DNA of 64,000 nucleotides from Endomychus coccineus. Its lineage: Eukaryota > Arthropoda > Insecta > Coleoptera > Endomychidae. How positions within the stretch are numbered: position 1 is the first letter of the stretch; each line of letters opens with the position of its first letter. Below are positions 1 to 15,300 of the stretch, piece by piece. Below the pieces are notes generated by a model. That model saw nothing but the letters and a program-made list of their open reading frames with translations. It made no database searches and was not told the DNA's origin. The translations under genes were made by a program, and so were the position numbers. The DNA is taken from NCBI GenBank assembly GCA_958510875.1, contig OY294072.1, forward strand, positions 1 to 64,000. The letters are read 5' to 3'.

Positions 1-226
1 TAACTTAACTAACTAACTAAACTAACTTAACCTAACTTAACTTAACTTAACTTAACTTAACTAACTAACTTAACTAACCTTAACTTACCTAACTAACTAA
101 CTTAACGAACTTACTTAACTAACTTAACTTAACTACTACTAACTAACTTAACTTAACCTAACCTAACTTATCTAACCTAACCTAACCTTACCTAACCTAA
201 CTCCTAAACTAACCTAACCTAACTCT
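1..226. repeat. Degenerate telomere-like repeats at the extreme left end
   Basis: The stretch is built from TAACT, TAAC and CTTAA words that resemble CCTAA with many dropped or changed C residues, and it grades into regular CCTAA near position 225. It lies at the distal edge, where read depth normally falls. I infer that base errors at a contig end are more likely than a true variant repeat, but the sequence alone cannot decide. No gene is present. Confidence 0.8.
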
Positions 227-3200
227 AACCTAACCTAACCTAACCTAACCTAACCTAACCTAACCTAACCTAACCTAACCTAACCTAACCTAACCTAACC
301 TAACCTAACCTAACCTAACCTAACCTAACCTAACTAACCTAACCTAACCTAACCTAACCTAACCTAACCTAACCTAACCTAACCTAACCTAACCTAACCT
401 AACCTAACCTAACCTAACCTAACCTAACCTAACCTAACCTAACCTAACCTAACCTAACCTAACCTAACCTAACCTAACCTAACCTAACCTAACCTAACCT
501 AACCTAACCTAACCTAACCTAACCTAACCTAACCTAACCTAACCTAACCTAACCTAACCTAACCTAACCTAACCTAACCTAACCTAACCTAACCTAACCT
601 AACCTAACCTAACCTAACCTAACCTAACCTAACCTAACCTAACCTAACCTAACCTAACCTAACCTAACCTAACCTAACCTAACCTAACCTAACCTAACCT
701 AACCTAACCTAACCTAACCTAACCTAACCTAACCTAACCTAACCTAACCTAACCTAACCTAACCTAACCTAACCTAACCTAACCTAACCTAACCTAACCT
801 AACCTAACCTAACCTAACCTAACCTAACCTAACCTAACCTAACCTAACCTAACCTAACCTAACCTAACCTAACCTAACCTAACCTAACCTAACCTAACCT
901 AACCTAACCTAACCTAACCTAACCTAACCTAACCTAACCTAACCTAACCTAACCTAACCTAACCTAACCTAACCTAACCTAACCTAACCTAACCTAACCT
1001 AACCTAACCTAACCTAACCTAACCTAACCTAACCTAACCTAACCTAACCTAACCTAACCTAACCTAACCTAACCTAACCTAACCTAACCTAACCTAACCT
1101 AACCTAACCTAACCTAACCTAACCTAACCTAACCTAACCTAACCTAACCTAACCTAACCTAACCTAACCTAACCTAACCTAACCTAACCTAACCTAACCT
1201 AACCTAACCTAACCTAACCTAACCTAACCTAACCTAACCTAACCTAACCTAACCTAACCTAACCTAACCTAACCTAACCTAACCTAACCTAACCTAACCT
1301 AACCTAACCTAACCTAACCTAACCTAACCTAACCTAACCTAACCTAACCTAACCTAACCTAACCTAACCTAACCTAACCTAACCTAACCTAACCTAACCT
1401 AACCTAACCTAACCTAACCTAACCTAACCTAACCTAACCTAACCTAACCTAACCTAACCTAACCTAACCTAACCTAACCTAACCTAACCTAACCTAACCT
1501 AACCTAACCTAACCTAACCTAACCTAACCTAACCTAACCTAACCTAACCTAACCTAACCTAACCTAACCTAACCTAACCTAACCTAACCTAACCTAACCT
1601 AACCTAACCTAACCTAACCTAACCTAACCTAACCTAACCTAACCTAACCTAACCTAACCTAACCTAACCTAACCTAACCTAACCTAACCTAACCTAACCT
1701 AACCTAACCTAACCTAACCTAACCTAACCTAACCTAACCTAACCTAACCTAACCTAACCTAACCTAACCTAACCTAACCTAACCTAACCTAACCTAACCT
1801 AACCTAACCTAACCTAACCTAACCTAACCTAACCTAACCTAACCTAACCTAACCTAACCTAACCTAACCTAACCTAACCTAACCTAACCTAACCTAACCT
1901 AACCTAACCTAACCTAACCTAACCTAACCTAACCTAACCTAACCTAACCTAACCTAACCTAACCTAACCTAACCTAACCTAACCTAACCTAACCTAACCT
2001 AACCTAACCTAACCTAACCTAACCTAACCTAACCTAACCTAACCTAACCTAACCTAACCTAACCTAACCTAACCTAACCTAACCTAACCTAACCTAACCT
2101 AACCTAACCTAACCTAACCTAACCTAACCTAACCTAACCTAACCTAACCTAACCTAACCTAACCTAACCTAACCTAACCTAACCTAACCTAACCTAACCT
2201 AACCTAACCTAACCTAACCTAACCTAACCTAACCTAACCTAACCTAACCTAACCTAACCTAACCTAACCTAACCTAACCTAACCTAACCTAACCTAACCT
2301 AACCTAACCTAACCTAACCTAACCTAACCTAACCTAACCTAACCTAACCTAACCTAACCTAACCTAACCTAACCTAACCTAACCTAACCTAACCTAACCT
2401 AACCTAACCTAACCTAACCTAACCTAACCTAACCTAACCTAACCTAACCTAACCTAACCTAACCTAACCTAACCTAACCTAACCTAACCTAACCTAACCT
2501 AACCTAACCTAACCTAACCTAACCTAACCTAACCTAACCTAACCTAACCTAACCTAACCTAACCTAACCTAACCTAACCTAACCTAACCTAACCTAACCT
2601 AACCTAACCTAACCTAACCTAACCTAACCTAACCTAACCTAACCTAACCTAACCTAACCTAACCTAACCTAACCTAACCTAACCTAACCTAACCTAACCT
2701 AACCTAACCTAACCTAACCTAACCTAACCTAACCTAACCTAACCTAACCTAACCTAACCTAACCTAACCTAACCTAACCTAACCTAACCTAACCTAACCT
2801 AACCTAACCTAACCTAACCTAACCTAACCTAACCTAACCTAACCTAACCTAACCTAACCTAACCTAACCTAACCTAACCTAACCTAACCTAACCTAACCT
2901 AACCTAACCTAACCTAACCTAACCTAACCTAACCTAACCTAACCTAACCTAACCTAACCTAACCTAACCTAACCTAACCTAACCTAACCTAACCTAACCT
3001 AACCTAACCTAACCTAACCTAACCTAACCTAACCTAACCTAACCTAACCTAACCTAACCTAACCTAACCTAACCTAACCTAACCTAACCTAACCTAACCT
3101 AACCTAACCTAACCTAACCTAACCTAACCTAACCTAACCTAACCTAACCTAACCTAACCTAACCTAACCTAACCTAACCTAACCTAACCTAACCTAACCT

Positions 3201-6200
3201 AACCTAACCTAACCTAACCTAACCTAACCTAACCTAACCTAACCTAACCTAACCTAACCTAACCTAACCTAACCTAACCTAACCTAACCTAACCTAACCT
3301 AACCTAACCTAACCTAACCTAACCTAACCTAACCTAACCTAACCTAACCTAACCTAACCTAACCTAACCTAACCTAACCTAACCTAACCTAACCTAACCT
3401 AACCTAACCTAACCTAACCTAACCTAACCTAACCTAACCTAACCTAACCTAACCTAACCTAACCTAACCTAACCTAACCTAACCTAACCTAACCTAACCT
3501 AACCTAACCTAACCTAACCTAACCTAACCTAACCTAACCTAACCTAACCTAACCTAACCTAACCTAACCTAACCTAACCTAACCTAACCTAACCTAACCT
3601 AACCTAACCTAACCTAACCTAACCTAACCTAACCTAACCTAACCTAACCTAACCTAACCTAACCTAACCTAACCTAACCTAACCTAACCTAACCTAACCT
3701 AACCTAACCTAACCTAACCTAACCTAACCTAACCTAACCTAACCTAACCTAACCTAACCTAACCTAACCTAACCTAACCTAACCTAACCTAACCTAACCT
3801 AACCTAACCTAACCTAACCTAACCTAACCTAACCTAACCTAACCTAACCTAACCTAACCTAACCTAACCTAACCTAACCTAACCTAACCTAACCTAACCT
3901 AACCTAACCTAACCTAACCTAACCTAACCTAACCTAACCTAACCTAACCTAACCTAACCTAACCTAACCTAACCTAACCTAACCTAACCTAACCTAACCT
4001 AACCTAACCTAACCTAACCTAACCTAACCTAACCTAACCTAACCTAACCTAACCTAACCTAACCTAACCTAACCTAACCTAACCTAACCTAACCTAACCT
4101 AACCTAACCTAACCTAACCTAACCTAACCTAACCTAACCTAACCTAACCTAACCTAACCTAACCTAACCTAACCTAACCTAACCTAACCTAACCTAACCT
4201 AACCTAACCTAACCTAACCTAACCTAACCTAACCTAACCTAACCTAACCTAACCTAACCTAACCTAACCTAACCTAACCTAACCTAACCTAACCTAACCT
4301 AACCTAACCTAACCTAACCTAACCTAACCTAACCTAACCTAACCTAACCTAACCTAACCTAACCTAACCTAACCTAACCTAACCTAACCTAACCTAACCT
4401 AACCTAACCTAACCTAACCTAACCTAACCTAACCTAACCTAACCTAACCTAACCTAACCTAACCTAACCTAACCTAACCTAACCTAACCTAACCTAACCT
4501 AACCTAACCTAACCTAACCTAACCTAACCTAACCTAACCTAACCTAACCTAACCTAACCTAACCTAACCTAACCTAACCTAACCTAACCTAACCTAACCT
4601 AACCTAACCTAACCTAACCTAACCTAACCTAACCTAACCTAACCTAACCTAACCTAACCTAACCTAACCTAACCTAACCTAACCTAACCTAACCTAACCT
4701 AACCTAACCTAACCTAACCTAACCTAACCTAACCTAACCTAACCTAACCTAACCTAACCTAACCTAACCTAACCTAACCTAACCTAACCTAACCTAACCT
4801 AACCTAACCTAACCTAACCTAACCTAACCTAACCTAACCTAACCTAACCTAACCTAACCTAACCTAACCTAACCTAACCTAACCTAACCTAACCTAACCT
4901 AACCTAACCTAACCTAACCTAACCTAACCTAACCTAACCTAACCTAACCTAACCTAACCTAACCTAACCTAACCTAACCTAACCTAACCTAACCTAACCT
5001 AACCTAACCTAACCTAACCTAACCTAACCTAACCTAACCTAACCTAACCTAACCTAACCTAACCTAACCTAACCTAACCTAACCTAACCTAACCTAACCT
5101 AACCTAACCTAACCTAACCTAACCTAACCTAACCTAACCTAACCTAACCTAACCTAACCTAACCTAACCTAACCTAACCTAACCTAACCTAACCTAACCT
5201 AACCTAACCTAACCTAACCTAACCTAACCTAACCTAACCTAACCTAACCTAACCTAACCTAACCTAACCTAACCTAACCTAACCTAACCTAACCTAACCT
5301 AACCTAACCTAACCTAACCTAACCTAACCTAACCTAACCTAACCTAACCTAACCTAACCTAACCTAACCTAACCTAACCTAACCTAACCTAACCTAACCT
5401 AACCTAACCTAACCTAACCTAACCTAACCTAACCTAACCTAACCTAACCTAACCTAACCTAACCTAACCTAACCTAACCTAACCTAACCTAACCTAACCT
5501 AACCTAACCTAACCTAACCTAACCTAACCTAACCTAACCTAACCTAACCTAACCTAACCTAACCTAACCTAACCTAACCTAACCTAACCTAACCTAACCT
5601 AACCTAACCTAACCTAACCTAACCTAACCTAACCTAACCTAACCTAACCTAACCTAACCTAACCTAACCTAACCTAACCTAACCTAACCTAACCTAACCT
5701 AACCTAACCTAACCTAACCTAACCTAACCTAACCTAACCTAACCTAACCTAACCTAACCTAACCTAACCTAACCTAACCTAACCTAACCTAACCTAACCT
5801 AACCTAACCTAACCTAACCTAACCTAACCTAACCTAACCTAACCTAACCTAACCTAACCTAACCTAACCTAACCTAACCTAACCTAACCTAACCTAACCT
5901 AACCTAACCTAACCTAACCTAACCTAACCTAACCTAACCTAACCTAACCTAACCTAACCTAACCTAACCTAACCTAACCTAACCTAACCTAACCTAACCT
6001 AACCTAACCTAACCTAACCTAACCTAACCTAACCTAACCTAACCTAACCTAACCTAACCTAACCTAACCTAACCTAACCTAACCTAACCTAACCTAACCT
6101 AACCTAACCTAACCTAACCTAACCTAACCTAACCTAACCTAACCTAACCTAACCTAACCTAACCTAACCTAACCTAACCTAACCTAACCTAACCTAACCT

Positions 6201-9200
6201 AACCTAACCTAACCTAACCTAACCTAACCTAACCTAACCTAACCTAACCTAACCTAACCTAACCTAACCTAACCTAACCTAACCTAACCTAACCTAACCT
6301 AACCTAACCTAACCTAACCTAACCTAACCTAACCTAACCTAACCTAACCTAACCTAACCTAACCTAACCTAACCTAACCTAACCTAACCTAACCTAACCT
6401 AACCTAACCTAACCTAACCTAACCTAACCTAACCTAACCTAACCTAACCTAACCTAACCTAACCTAACCTAACCTAACCTAACCTAACCTAACCTAACCT
6501 AACCTAACCTAACCTAACCTAACCTAACCTAACCTAACCTAACCTAACCTAACCTAACCTAACCTAACCTAACCTAACCTAACCTAACCTAACCTAACCT
6601 AACCTAACCTAACCTAACCTAACCTAACCTAACCTAACCTAACCTAACCTAACCTAACCTAACCTAACCTAACCTAACCTAACCTAACCTAACCTAACCT
6701 AACCTAACCTAACCTAACCTAACCTAACCTAACCTAACCTAACCTAACCTAACCTAACCTAACCTAACCTAACCTAACCTAACCTAACCTAACCTAACCT
6801 AACCTAACCTAACCTAACCTAACCTAACCTAACCTAACCTAACCTAACCTAACCTAACCTAACCTAACCTAACCTAACCTAACCTAACCTAACCTAACCT
6901 AACCTAACCTAACCTAACCTAACCTAACCTAACCTAACCTAACCTAACCTAACCTAACCTAACCTAACCTAACCTAACCTAACCTAACCTAACCTAACCT
7001 AACCTAACCTAACCTAACCTAACCTAACCTAACCTAACCTAACCTAACCTAACCTAACCTAACCTAACCTAACCTAACCTAACCTAACCTAACCTAACCT
7101 AACCTAACCTAACCTAACCTAACCTAACCTAACCTAACCTAACCTAACCTAACCTAACCTAACCTAACCTAACCTAACCTAACCTAACCTAACCTAACCT
7201 AACCTAACCTAACCTAACCTAACCTAACCTAACCTAACCTAACCTAACCTAACCTAACCTAACCTAACCTAACCTAACCTAACCTAACCTAACCTAACCT
7301 AACCTAACCTAACCTAACCTAACCTAACCTAACCTAACCTAACCTAACCTAACCTAACCTAACCTAACCTAACCTAACCTAACCTAACCTAACCTAACCT
7401 AACCTAACCTAACCTAACCTAACCTAACCTAACCTAACCTAACCTAACCTAACCTAACCTAACCTAACCTAACCTAACCTAACCTAACCTAACCTAACCT
7501 AACCTAACCTAACCTAACCTAACCTAACCTAACCTAACCTAACCTAACCTAACCTAACCTAACCTAACCTAACCTAACCTAACCTAACCTAACCTAACCT
7601 AACCTAACCTAACCTAACCTAACCTAACCTAACCTAACCTAACCTAACCTAACCTAACCTAACCTAACCTAACCTAACCTAACCTAACCTAACCTAACCT
7701 AACCTAACCTAACCTAACCTAACCTAACCTAACCTAACCTAACCTAACCTAACCTAACCTAACCTAACCTAACCTAACCTAACCTAACCTAACCTAACCT
7801 AACCTAACCTAACCTAACCTAACCTAACCTAACCTAACCTAACCTAACCTAACCTAACCTAACCTAACCTAACCTAACCTAACCTAACCTAACCTAACCT
7901 AACCTAACCTAACCTAACCTAACCTAACCTAACCTAACCTAACCTAACCTAACCTAACCTAACCTAACCTAACCTAACCTAACCTAACCTAACCTAACCT
8001 AACCTAACCTAACCTAACCTAACCTAACCTAACCTAACCTAACCTAACCTAACCTAACCTAACCTAACCTAACCTAACCTAACCTAACCTAACCTAACCT
8101 AACCTAACCTAACCTAACCTAACCTAACCTAACCTAACCTAACCTAACCTAACCTAACCTAACCTAACCTAACCTAACCTAACCTAACCTAACCTAACCT
8201 AACCTAACCTAACCTAACCTAACCTAACCTAACCTAACCTAACCTAACCTAACCTAACCTAACCTAACCTAACCTAACCTAACCTAACCTAACCTAACCT
8301 AACCTAACCTAACCTAACCTAACCTAACCTAACCTAACCTAACCTAACCTAACCTAACCTAACCTAACCTAACCTAACCTAACCTAACCTAACCTAACCT
8401 AACCTAACCTAACCTAACCTAACCTAACCTAACCTAACCTAACCTAACCTAACCTAACCTAACCTAACCTAACCTAACCTAACCTAACCTAACCTAACCT
8501 AACCTAACCTAACCTAACCTAACCTAACCTAACCTAACCTAACCTAACCTAACCTAACCTAACCTAACCTAACCTAACCTAACCTAACCTAACCTAACCT
8601 AACCTAACCTAACCTAACCTAACCTAACCTAACCTAACCTAACCTAACCTAACCTAACCTAACCTAACCTAACCTAACCTAACCTAACCTAACCTAACCT
8701 AACCTAACCTAACCTAACCTAACCTAACCTAACCTAACCTAACCTAACCTAACCTAACCTAACCTAACCTAACCTAACCTAACCTAACCTAACCTAACCT
8801 AACCTAACCTAACCTAACCTAACCTAACCTAACCTAACCTAACCTAACCTAACCTAACCTAACCTAACCTAACCTAACCTAACCTAACCTAACCTAACCT
8901 AACCTAACCTAACCTAACCTAACCTAACCTAACCTAACCTAACCTAACCTAACCTAACCTAACCTAACCTAACCTAACCTAACCTAACCTAACCTAACCT
9001 AACCTAACCTAACCTAACCTAACCTAACCTAACCTAACCTAACCTAACCTAACCTAACCTAACCTAACCTAACCTAACCTAACCTAACCTAACCTAACCT
9101 AACCTAACCTAACCTAACCTAACCTAACCTAACCTAACCTAACCTAACCTAACCTAACCTAACCTAACCTAACCTAACCTAACCTAACCTAACCTAACCT

Positions 9201-12119
9201 AACCTAACCTAACCTAACCTAACCTAACCTAACCTAACCTAACCTAACCTAACCTAACCTAACCTAACCTAACCTAACCTAACCTAACCTAACCTAACCT
9301 AACCTAACCTAACCTAACCTAACCTAACCTAACCTAACCTAACCTAACCTAACCTAACCTAACCTAACCTAACCTAACCTAACCTAACCTAACCTAACCT
9401 AACCTAACCTAACCTAACCTAACCTAACCTAACCTAACCTAACCTAACCTAACCTAACCTAACCTAACCTAACCTAACCTAACCTAACCTAACCTAACCT
9501 AACCTAACCTAACCTAACCTAACCTAACCTAACCTAACCTAACCTAACCTAACCTAACCTAACCTAACCTAACCTAACCTAACCTAACCTAACCTAACCT
9601 AACCTAACCTAACCTAACCTAACCTAACCTAACCTAACCTAACCTAACCTAACCTAACCTAACCTAACCTAACCTAACCTAACCTAACCTAACCTAACCT
9701 AACCTAACCTAACCTAACCTAACCTAACCTAACCTAACCTAACCTAACCTAACCTAACCTAACCTAACCTAACCTAACCTAACCTAACCTAACCTAACCT
9801 AACCTAACCTAACCTAACCTAACCTAACCTAACCTAACCTAACCTAACCTAACCTAACCTAACCTAACCTAACCTAACCTAACCTAACCTAACCTAACCT
9901 AACCTAACCTAACCTAACCTAACCTAACCTAACCTAACCTAACCTAACCTAACCTAACCTAACCTAACCTAACCTAACCTAACCTAACCTAACCTAACCT
10001 AACCTAACCTAACCTAACCTAACCTAACCTAACCTAACCTAACCTAACCTAACCTAACCTAACCTAACCTAACCTAACCTAACCTAACCTAACCTAACCT
10101 AACCTAACCTAACCTAACCTAACCTAACCTAACCTAACCTAACCTAACCTAACCTAACCTAACCTAACCTAACCTAACCTAACCTAACCTAACCTAACCT
10201 AACCTAACCTAACCTAACCTAACCTAACCTAACCTAACCTAACCTAACCTAACCTAACCTAACCTAACCTAACCTAACCTAACCTAACCTAACCTAACCT
10301 AACCTAACCTAACCTAACCTAACCTAACCTAACCTAACCTAACCTAACCTAACCTAACCTAACCTAACCTAACCTAACCTAACCTAACCTAACCTAACCT
10401 AACCTAACCTAACCTAACCTAACCTAACCTAACCTAACCTAACCTAACCTAACCTAACCTAACCTAACCTAACCTAACCTAACCTAACCTAACCTAACCT
10501 AACCTAACCTAACCTAACCTAACCTAACCTAACCTAACCTAACCTAACCTAACCTAACCTAACCTAACCTAACCTAACCTAACCTAACCTAACCTAACCT
10601 AACCTAACCTAACCTAACCTAACCTAACCTAACCTAACCTAACCTAACCTAACCTAACCTAACCTAACCTAACCTAACCTAACCTAACCTAACCTAACCT
10701 AACCTAACCTAACCTAACCTAACCTAACCTAACCTAACCTAACCTAACCTAACCTAACCTAACCTAACCTAACCTAACCTAACCTAACCTAACCTAACCT
10801 AACCTAACCTAACCTAACCTAACCTAACCTAACCTAACCTAACCTAACCTAACCTAACCTAACCTAACCTAACCTAACCTAACCTAACCTAACCTAACCT
10901 AACCTAACCTAACCTAACCTAACCTAACCTAACCTAACCTAACCTAACCTAACCTAACCTAACCTAACCTAACCTAACCTAACCTAACCTAACCTAACCT
11001 AACCTAACCTAACCTAACCTAACCTAACCTAACCTAACCTAACCTAACCTAACCTAACCTAACCTAACCTAACCTAACCTAACCTAACCTAACCTAACCT
11101 AACCTAACCTAACCTAACCTAACCTAACCTAACCTAACCTAACCTAACCTAACCTAACCTAACCTAACCTAACCTAACCTAACCTAACCTAACCTAACCT
11201 AACCTAACCTAACCTAACCTAACCTAACCTAACCTAACCTAACCTAACCTAACCTAACCTAACCTAACCTAACCTAACCTAACCTAACCTAACCTAACCT
11301 AACCTAACCTAACCTAACCTAACCTAACCTAACCTAACCTAACCTAACCTAACCTAACCTAACCTAACCTAACCTAACCTAACCTAACCTAACCTAACCT
11401 AACCTAACCTAACCTAACCTAACCTAACCTAACCTAACCTAACCTAACCTAACCTAACCTAACCTAACCTAACCTAACCTAACCTAACCTAACCTAACCT
11501 AACCTAACCTAACCTAACCTAACCTAACCTAACCTAACCTAACCTAACCTAACCTAACCTAACCTAACCTAACCTAACCTAACCTAACCTAACCTAACCT
11601 AACCTAACCTAACCTAACCTAACCTAACCTAACCTAACCTAACCTAACCTAACCTAACCTAACCTAACCTAACCTAACCTAACCTAACCTAACCTAACCT
11701 AACCTAACCTAACCTAACCTAACCTAACCTAACCTAACCTAACCTAACCTAACCTAACCTAACCTAACCTAACCTAACCTAACCTAACCTAACCTAACCT
11801 AACCTAACCTAACCTAACCTAACCTAACCTAACCTAACCTAACCTAACCTAACCTAACCTAACCTAACCTAACCTAACCTAACCTAACCTAACCTAACCT
11901 AACCTAACCTAACCTAACCTAACCTAACCTAACCTAACCTAACCTAACCTAACCTAACCTAACCTAACCTAACCTAACCTAACCTAACCTAACCTAACCT
12001 AACCTAACCTAACCTAACCTAACCTAACCTAACCTAACCTAACCTAACCTAACCTAACCTAACCTAACCTAACCTAACCTAACCTAACCTAACCTAACCT
12101 AACCTAACCTAACCTAACC
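227..12119. repeat. Telomeric (CCTAA)n / (TTAGG)n array
   Basis: About 11.9 kb of nearly perfect CCTAA, with one visible slip near 333. TTAGG is the typical arthropod telomere repeat. The C-rich strand reading 5' to 3' from the left places the chromosome end on the left. The array contains no inserted element until the poly(T) of copy 1 starts at 12120. There are no ORFs or other structure in it. Confidence 0.97.
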
Positions 12120-12320
12120 TTTTTTTTTTTTTTTTTTTTTTTTTTGTTTTTTTTTTTTTTTTTTTTTGATGGGGAGGAATGCTCATGCACACCAGCTACT
12201 CGTTCTTCCTTTCGCTGGTAGTGTGGGACTCCAGCTATCCTGGCCTACCCACTAAACCTCCCTCTTACCGGGATGCTCCGGTATCACCTTCCGGTATTCT
12301 TCGCAGCAACCCTCCTGTGT

Positions 12321-15300
12321 CTAGTCGATCTCGATTACTCGCTGTCTATTACTTTGATCTTCGTTTTTAGTGCGTAGAACTATCTCACAGAATTTCTCCA
12401 TAGCTTCCCATTTGTCTGAATTTTCTAACATCAGTTTAACGATGTTGTCTGCTCTCAAGTTTTCTCCCATGGCCGTTCGCAGTTCCTCTCTTTCATTTCT
12501 CCATTTATGGCATATCAGCAAGGTGTGTTGTGCGTCGTCCTGTTGTTCTGTGCAGTATAGACACATTACTGTGTCGCTTTTCTTGATTCTATTCAGATAT
12601 GTCTGGAAGCATCCATGACCACTGAGCATTTGAGTCAACCAGTATGTACACGATCCATGTTTCCTCTGCGTCCACGTGCCTATGTCATTTATTAGCGACC
12701 TTGTCCATGCACCTTTTATCGCGCGGCTCCATCTGTCCTGCCATTTTTCCATCGTGTGCCTCCTTGCTTCCTTTTTTGCTGTGCTCATGGTCTGTCCTTG
12801 TATTTTGGCGTCGTATAGTACTTTTCTTTCCGTGATCATGAGGTCTGCTGGTATAATAGAAGCCAGTACTTCGATTGCATCCGTGGATACCGTGCGGTAT
12901 GCTCTCACGATCCTCAGAGCTAAAGTCCTCTGTGAGCTGCGCATTCTGGTGACGTTTCTCTCAACAGTTACGGAGTCTGCCCACGCTGGTGCCCCATATA
13001 GCAGCTTGGCTTGTGATACACAGGCCAGGAGTCGTCGGCTACCTTCGCCAGGGCCGCTCATATTCGGCATGATTCTTGCTAATGCTAGCTCGGTTCTCCT
13101 AGCTTTGTCAGTAGCGTATAGCACTTGCTGGCTGTGGCGAGGATTTGCCTCTAGTACAATCCCCAAGTAATTCAGATGTCTTCCGATTTCGATCTCTTGT
13201 CCTATGATTGTGATAGTCTCATGGCGGCTTCGTCCGCTCCTTTTAGTGGAGAGCCAAGCTATTTCTGTTTTTTGTATCGCAAGCTGGAGACCCGCTTCCT
13301 CTAGCCACTTGGAGATCATTCGTGCTGCGCTCTCAGCGCATTCCCTCAGTTCATCCATGCTTCTCCGTTTCACGACCACCCCGAGGTCGTCGGCAAAACC
13401 GATAACCTTCGCTCCCTCCGGTAGTCGCAGTCTAAGGACCCCGTCATATGCGATATTTCATAAGAGAGGTCCTAGTACAGAGCCCTGTGGGACCCCTCCT
13501 GTTATCTCCATTTCTACTTTGGTACCTGCGCAATCGTATGTGAGGTGTCTATGTTCTAGGTAGCTGCTTATCAATCTTCTGAGATACACTGGAATTTTCC
13601 TCCTCTTTAGTTCCTTCAGAACCGTATCCCAAGGTAGGGAGTTAAACGCGTTACGAACATCTAATGTTATTATAACGCAGTGTTCTCGTTTCCTGAGTGG
13701 CCCTGTATTAGCCTCCTTCGCAATATTTTGTACCGCTATAATGGCATCTATCGTTGACTTCTTTTTCCTGAACCCGTACTGTGATGAAGATAACCCTCCT
13801 GAGTTCTCGATTTCCTTTTCAAGTCTTCCGGCCAAGATTCTCTCGAATAACTTGCCTGCTCCATCTAATAGGCAAATCGGTCTGAAGGAGCCGGGGTCCA
13901 TTTCTGGTTTCCCTGGTTTGGGGATGAGCGCCAGTTTGGCAACCTTCCATCGCTTCGGAAATAGGCCTTCTTGGAGGCACCTGTTCAGCAAGTCAGTGAA
14001 TTGTTCCGGGTAGTTCTCAGTTATGATCTTAATGATTTCATTTGGAAGACCGTCCGGCCCTGGAGCTTTTTTGTTCGGTAACGCGTTTCCGGCTTCCTGT
14101 ATATCTCTGTTATTCAGTGGGGTAAACTCTCCATTCGTGCCAGTTTCCCTCAGTTCAGGTGGTTTTTGTTTTGGAAACAACTCTTCGACAACCGCGGATA
14201 TTCCTCCTGGTACTCGAGCTACTGGGTTGGGGGTTTTTACACCGATTTTTTTCATCACCAGTTTGTATGGTAGACCCCAAGGATCGACATCTATTTCGTC
14301 GCATAACTTCCGCCAGGACCGCTCTTTACTCCTAGTTATCTCTAGTTTTAACTGTTTTTTCGTCAATCTATATTGGTTTTCTAGAATGGCAACTTCATCA
14401 TCCTCACCTACTATTCTTCTGTACCTAATCAATCTTCTTCTGGCATTGTTATTCTCGGACCTAGCAGACGCAACTTCCGCACACCACCAGTATGCTTGGC
14501 GTCTCTCATTCGGTTCATAGGTTGGTATGGATGCCCTGCAAGCTTTTAGAACACTAGTCATGACTGCGTCGGCCATAAGATCTGCATCCTCCTCATTTCG
14601 GCAGGAGTTTCTACTCGTCTTCATTACCTCGATCAACTTGGTAACGTTAGCTTTTTTCGTTTGCCAGCGCATGTATTTCTGTACGATTGGTGTAGCTTCA
14701 TTCACAGTTTCGATCATGTATTTGACGTAGGCGTGGTCGCTCATGCTGTCTTCTCCCAGTACGCTCCATGTTTCAAATTTTCTTGAGAGGCTCTCGGTTG
14801 CAAACGTAACATCCACTATGGATGTGCTCGCTCCTCGACGGAAAGTGGGTTCTTCTCCCCGATTGCATAAGTACATGTTTAGGCTCGTTGTTAGTTCCAA
14901 CAGTGCCTGGCCTCTCCTGTCTGTGTTCAGAGAACCCCATTGTACGGATGATGCATTGAAGTCCCCCCCCACAATGCTGCTGCCACCGTGCGCTCTAATG
15001 CTACTTTCTAGAACCTCTAACCGTTTCTCGAATTCTTCGAACGGTATGTTCGGCGAGATGTAGCAACTGAAAAATTTGATTCCTGCTATTTTGGCCCAGA
15101 CGATGCCTCTTGTGGGGCTATCCCATTTCTCCACCAAGCTCTTCAGTGGTCCGCGCACTTGTATCGCCACGTCGGCCGCCACGTCCTTCATCCATGCTGT
15201 TATTTTCGCAGCATTAGGTTCGCTTATTAGTAACACGTCCGCGGAATGAGCTCTGGCCGTGGCTTCAAGGATATCATGTGCGGCTCGACATCTGTTCAGG

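Noticed and set aside
13458..13460. TGA as selenocysteine or programmed readthrough
   Set aside because: The aligned residue in family B is Trp, and I see no supporting downstream structure; a plain TGG to TGA mutation is simpler.
12676..14730. Many + strand ORFs of 60-170 codons opposite ORF2 (and likewise in the other copies)
   Set aside because: They are antisense shadows of the retrotransposon genes, rich in Ser/Leu/Phe as expected of reverse complements, with no domains.
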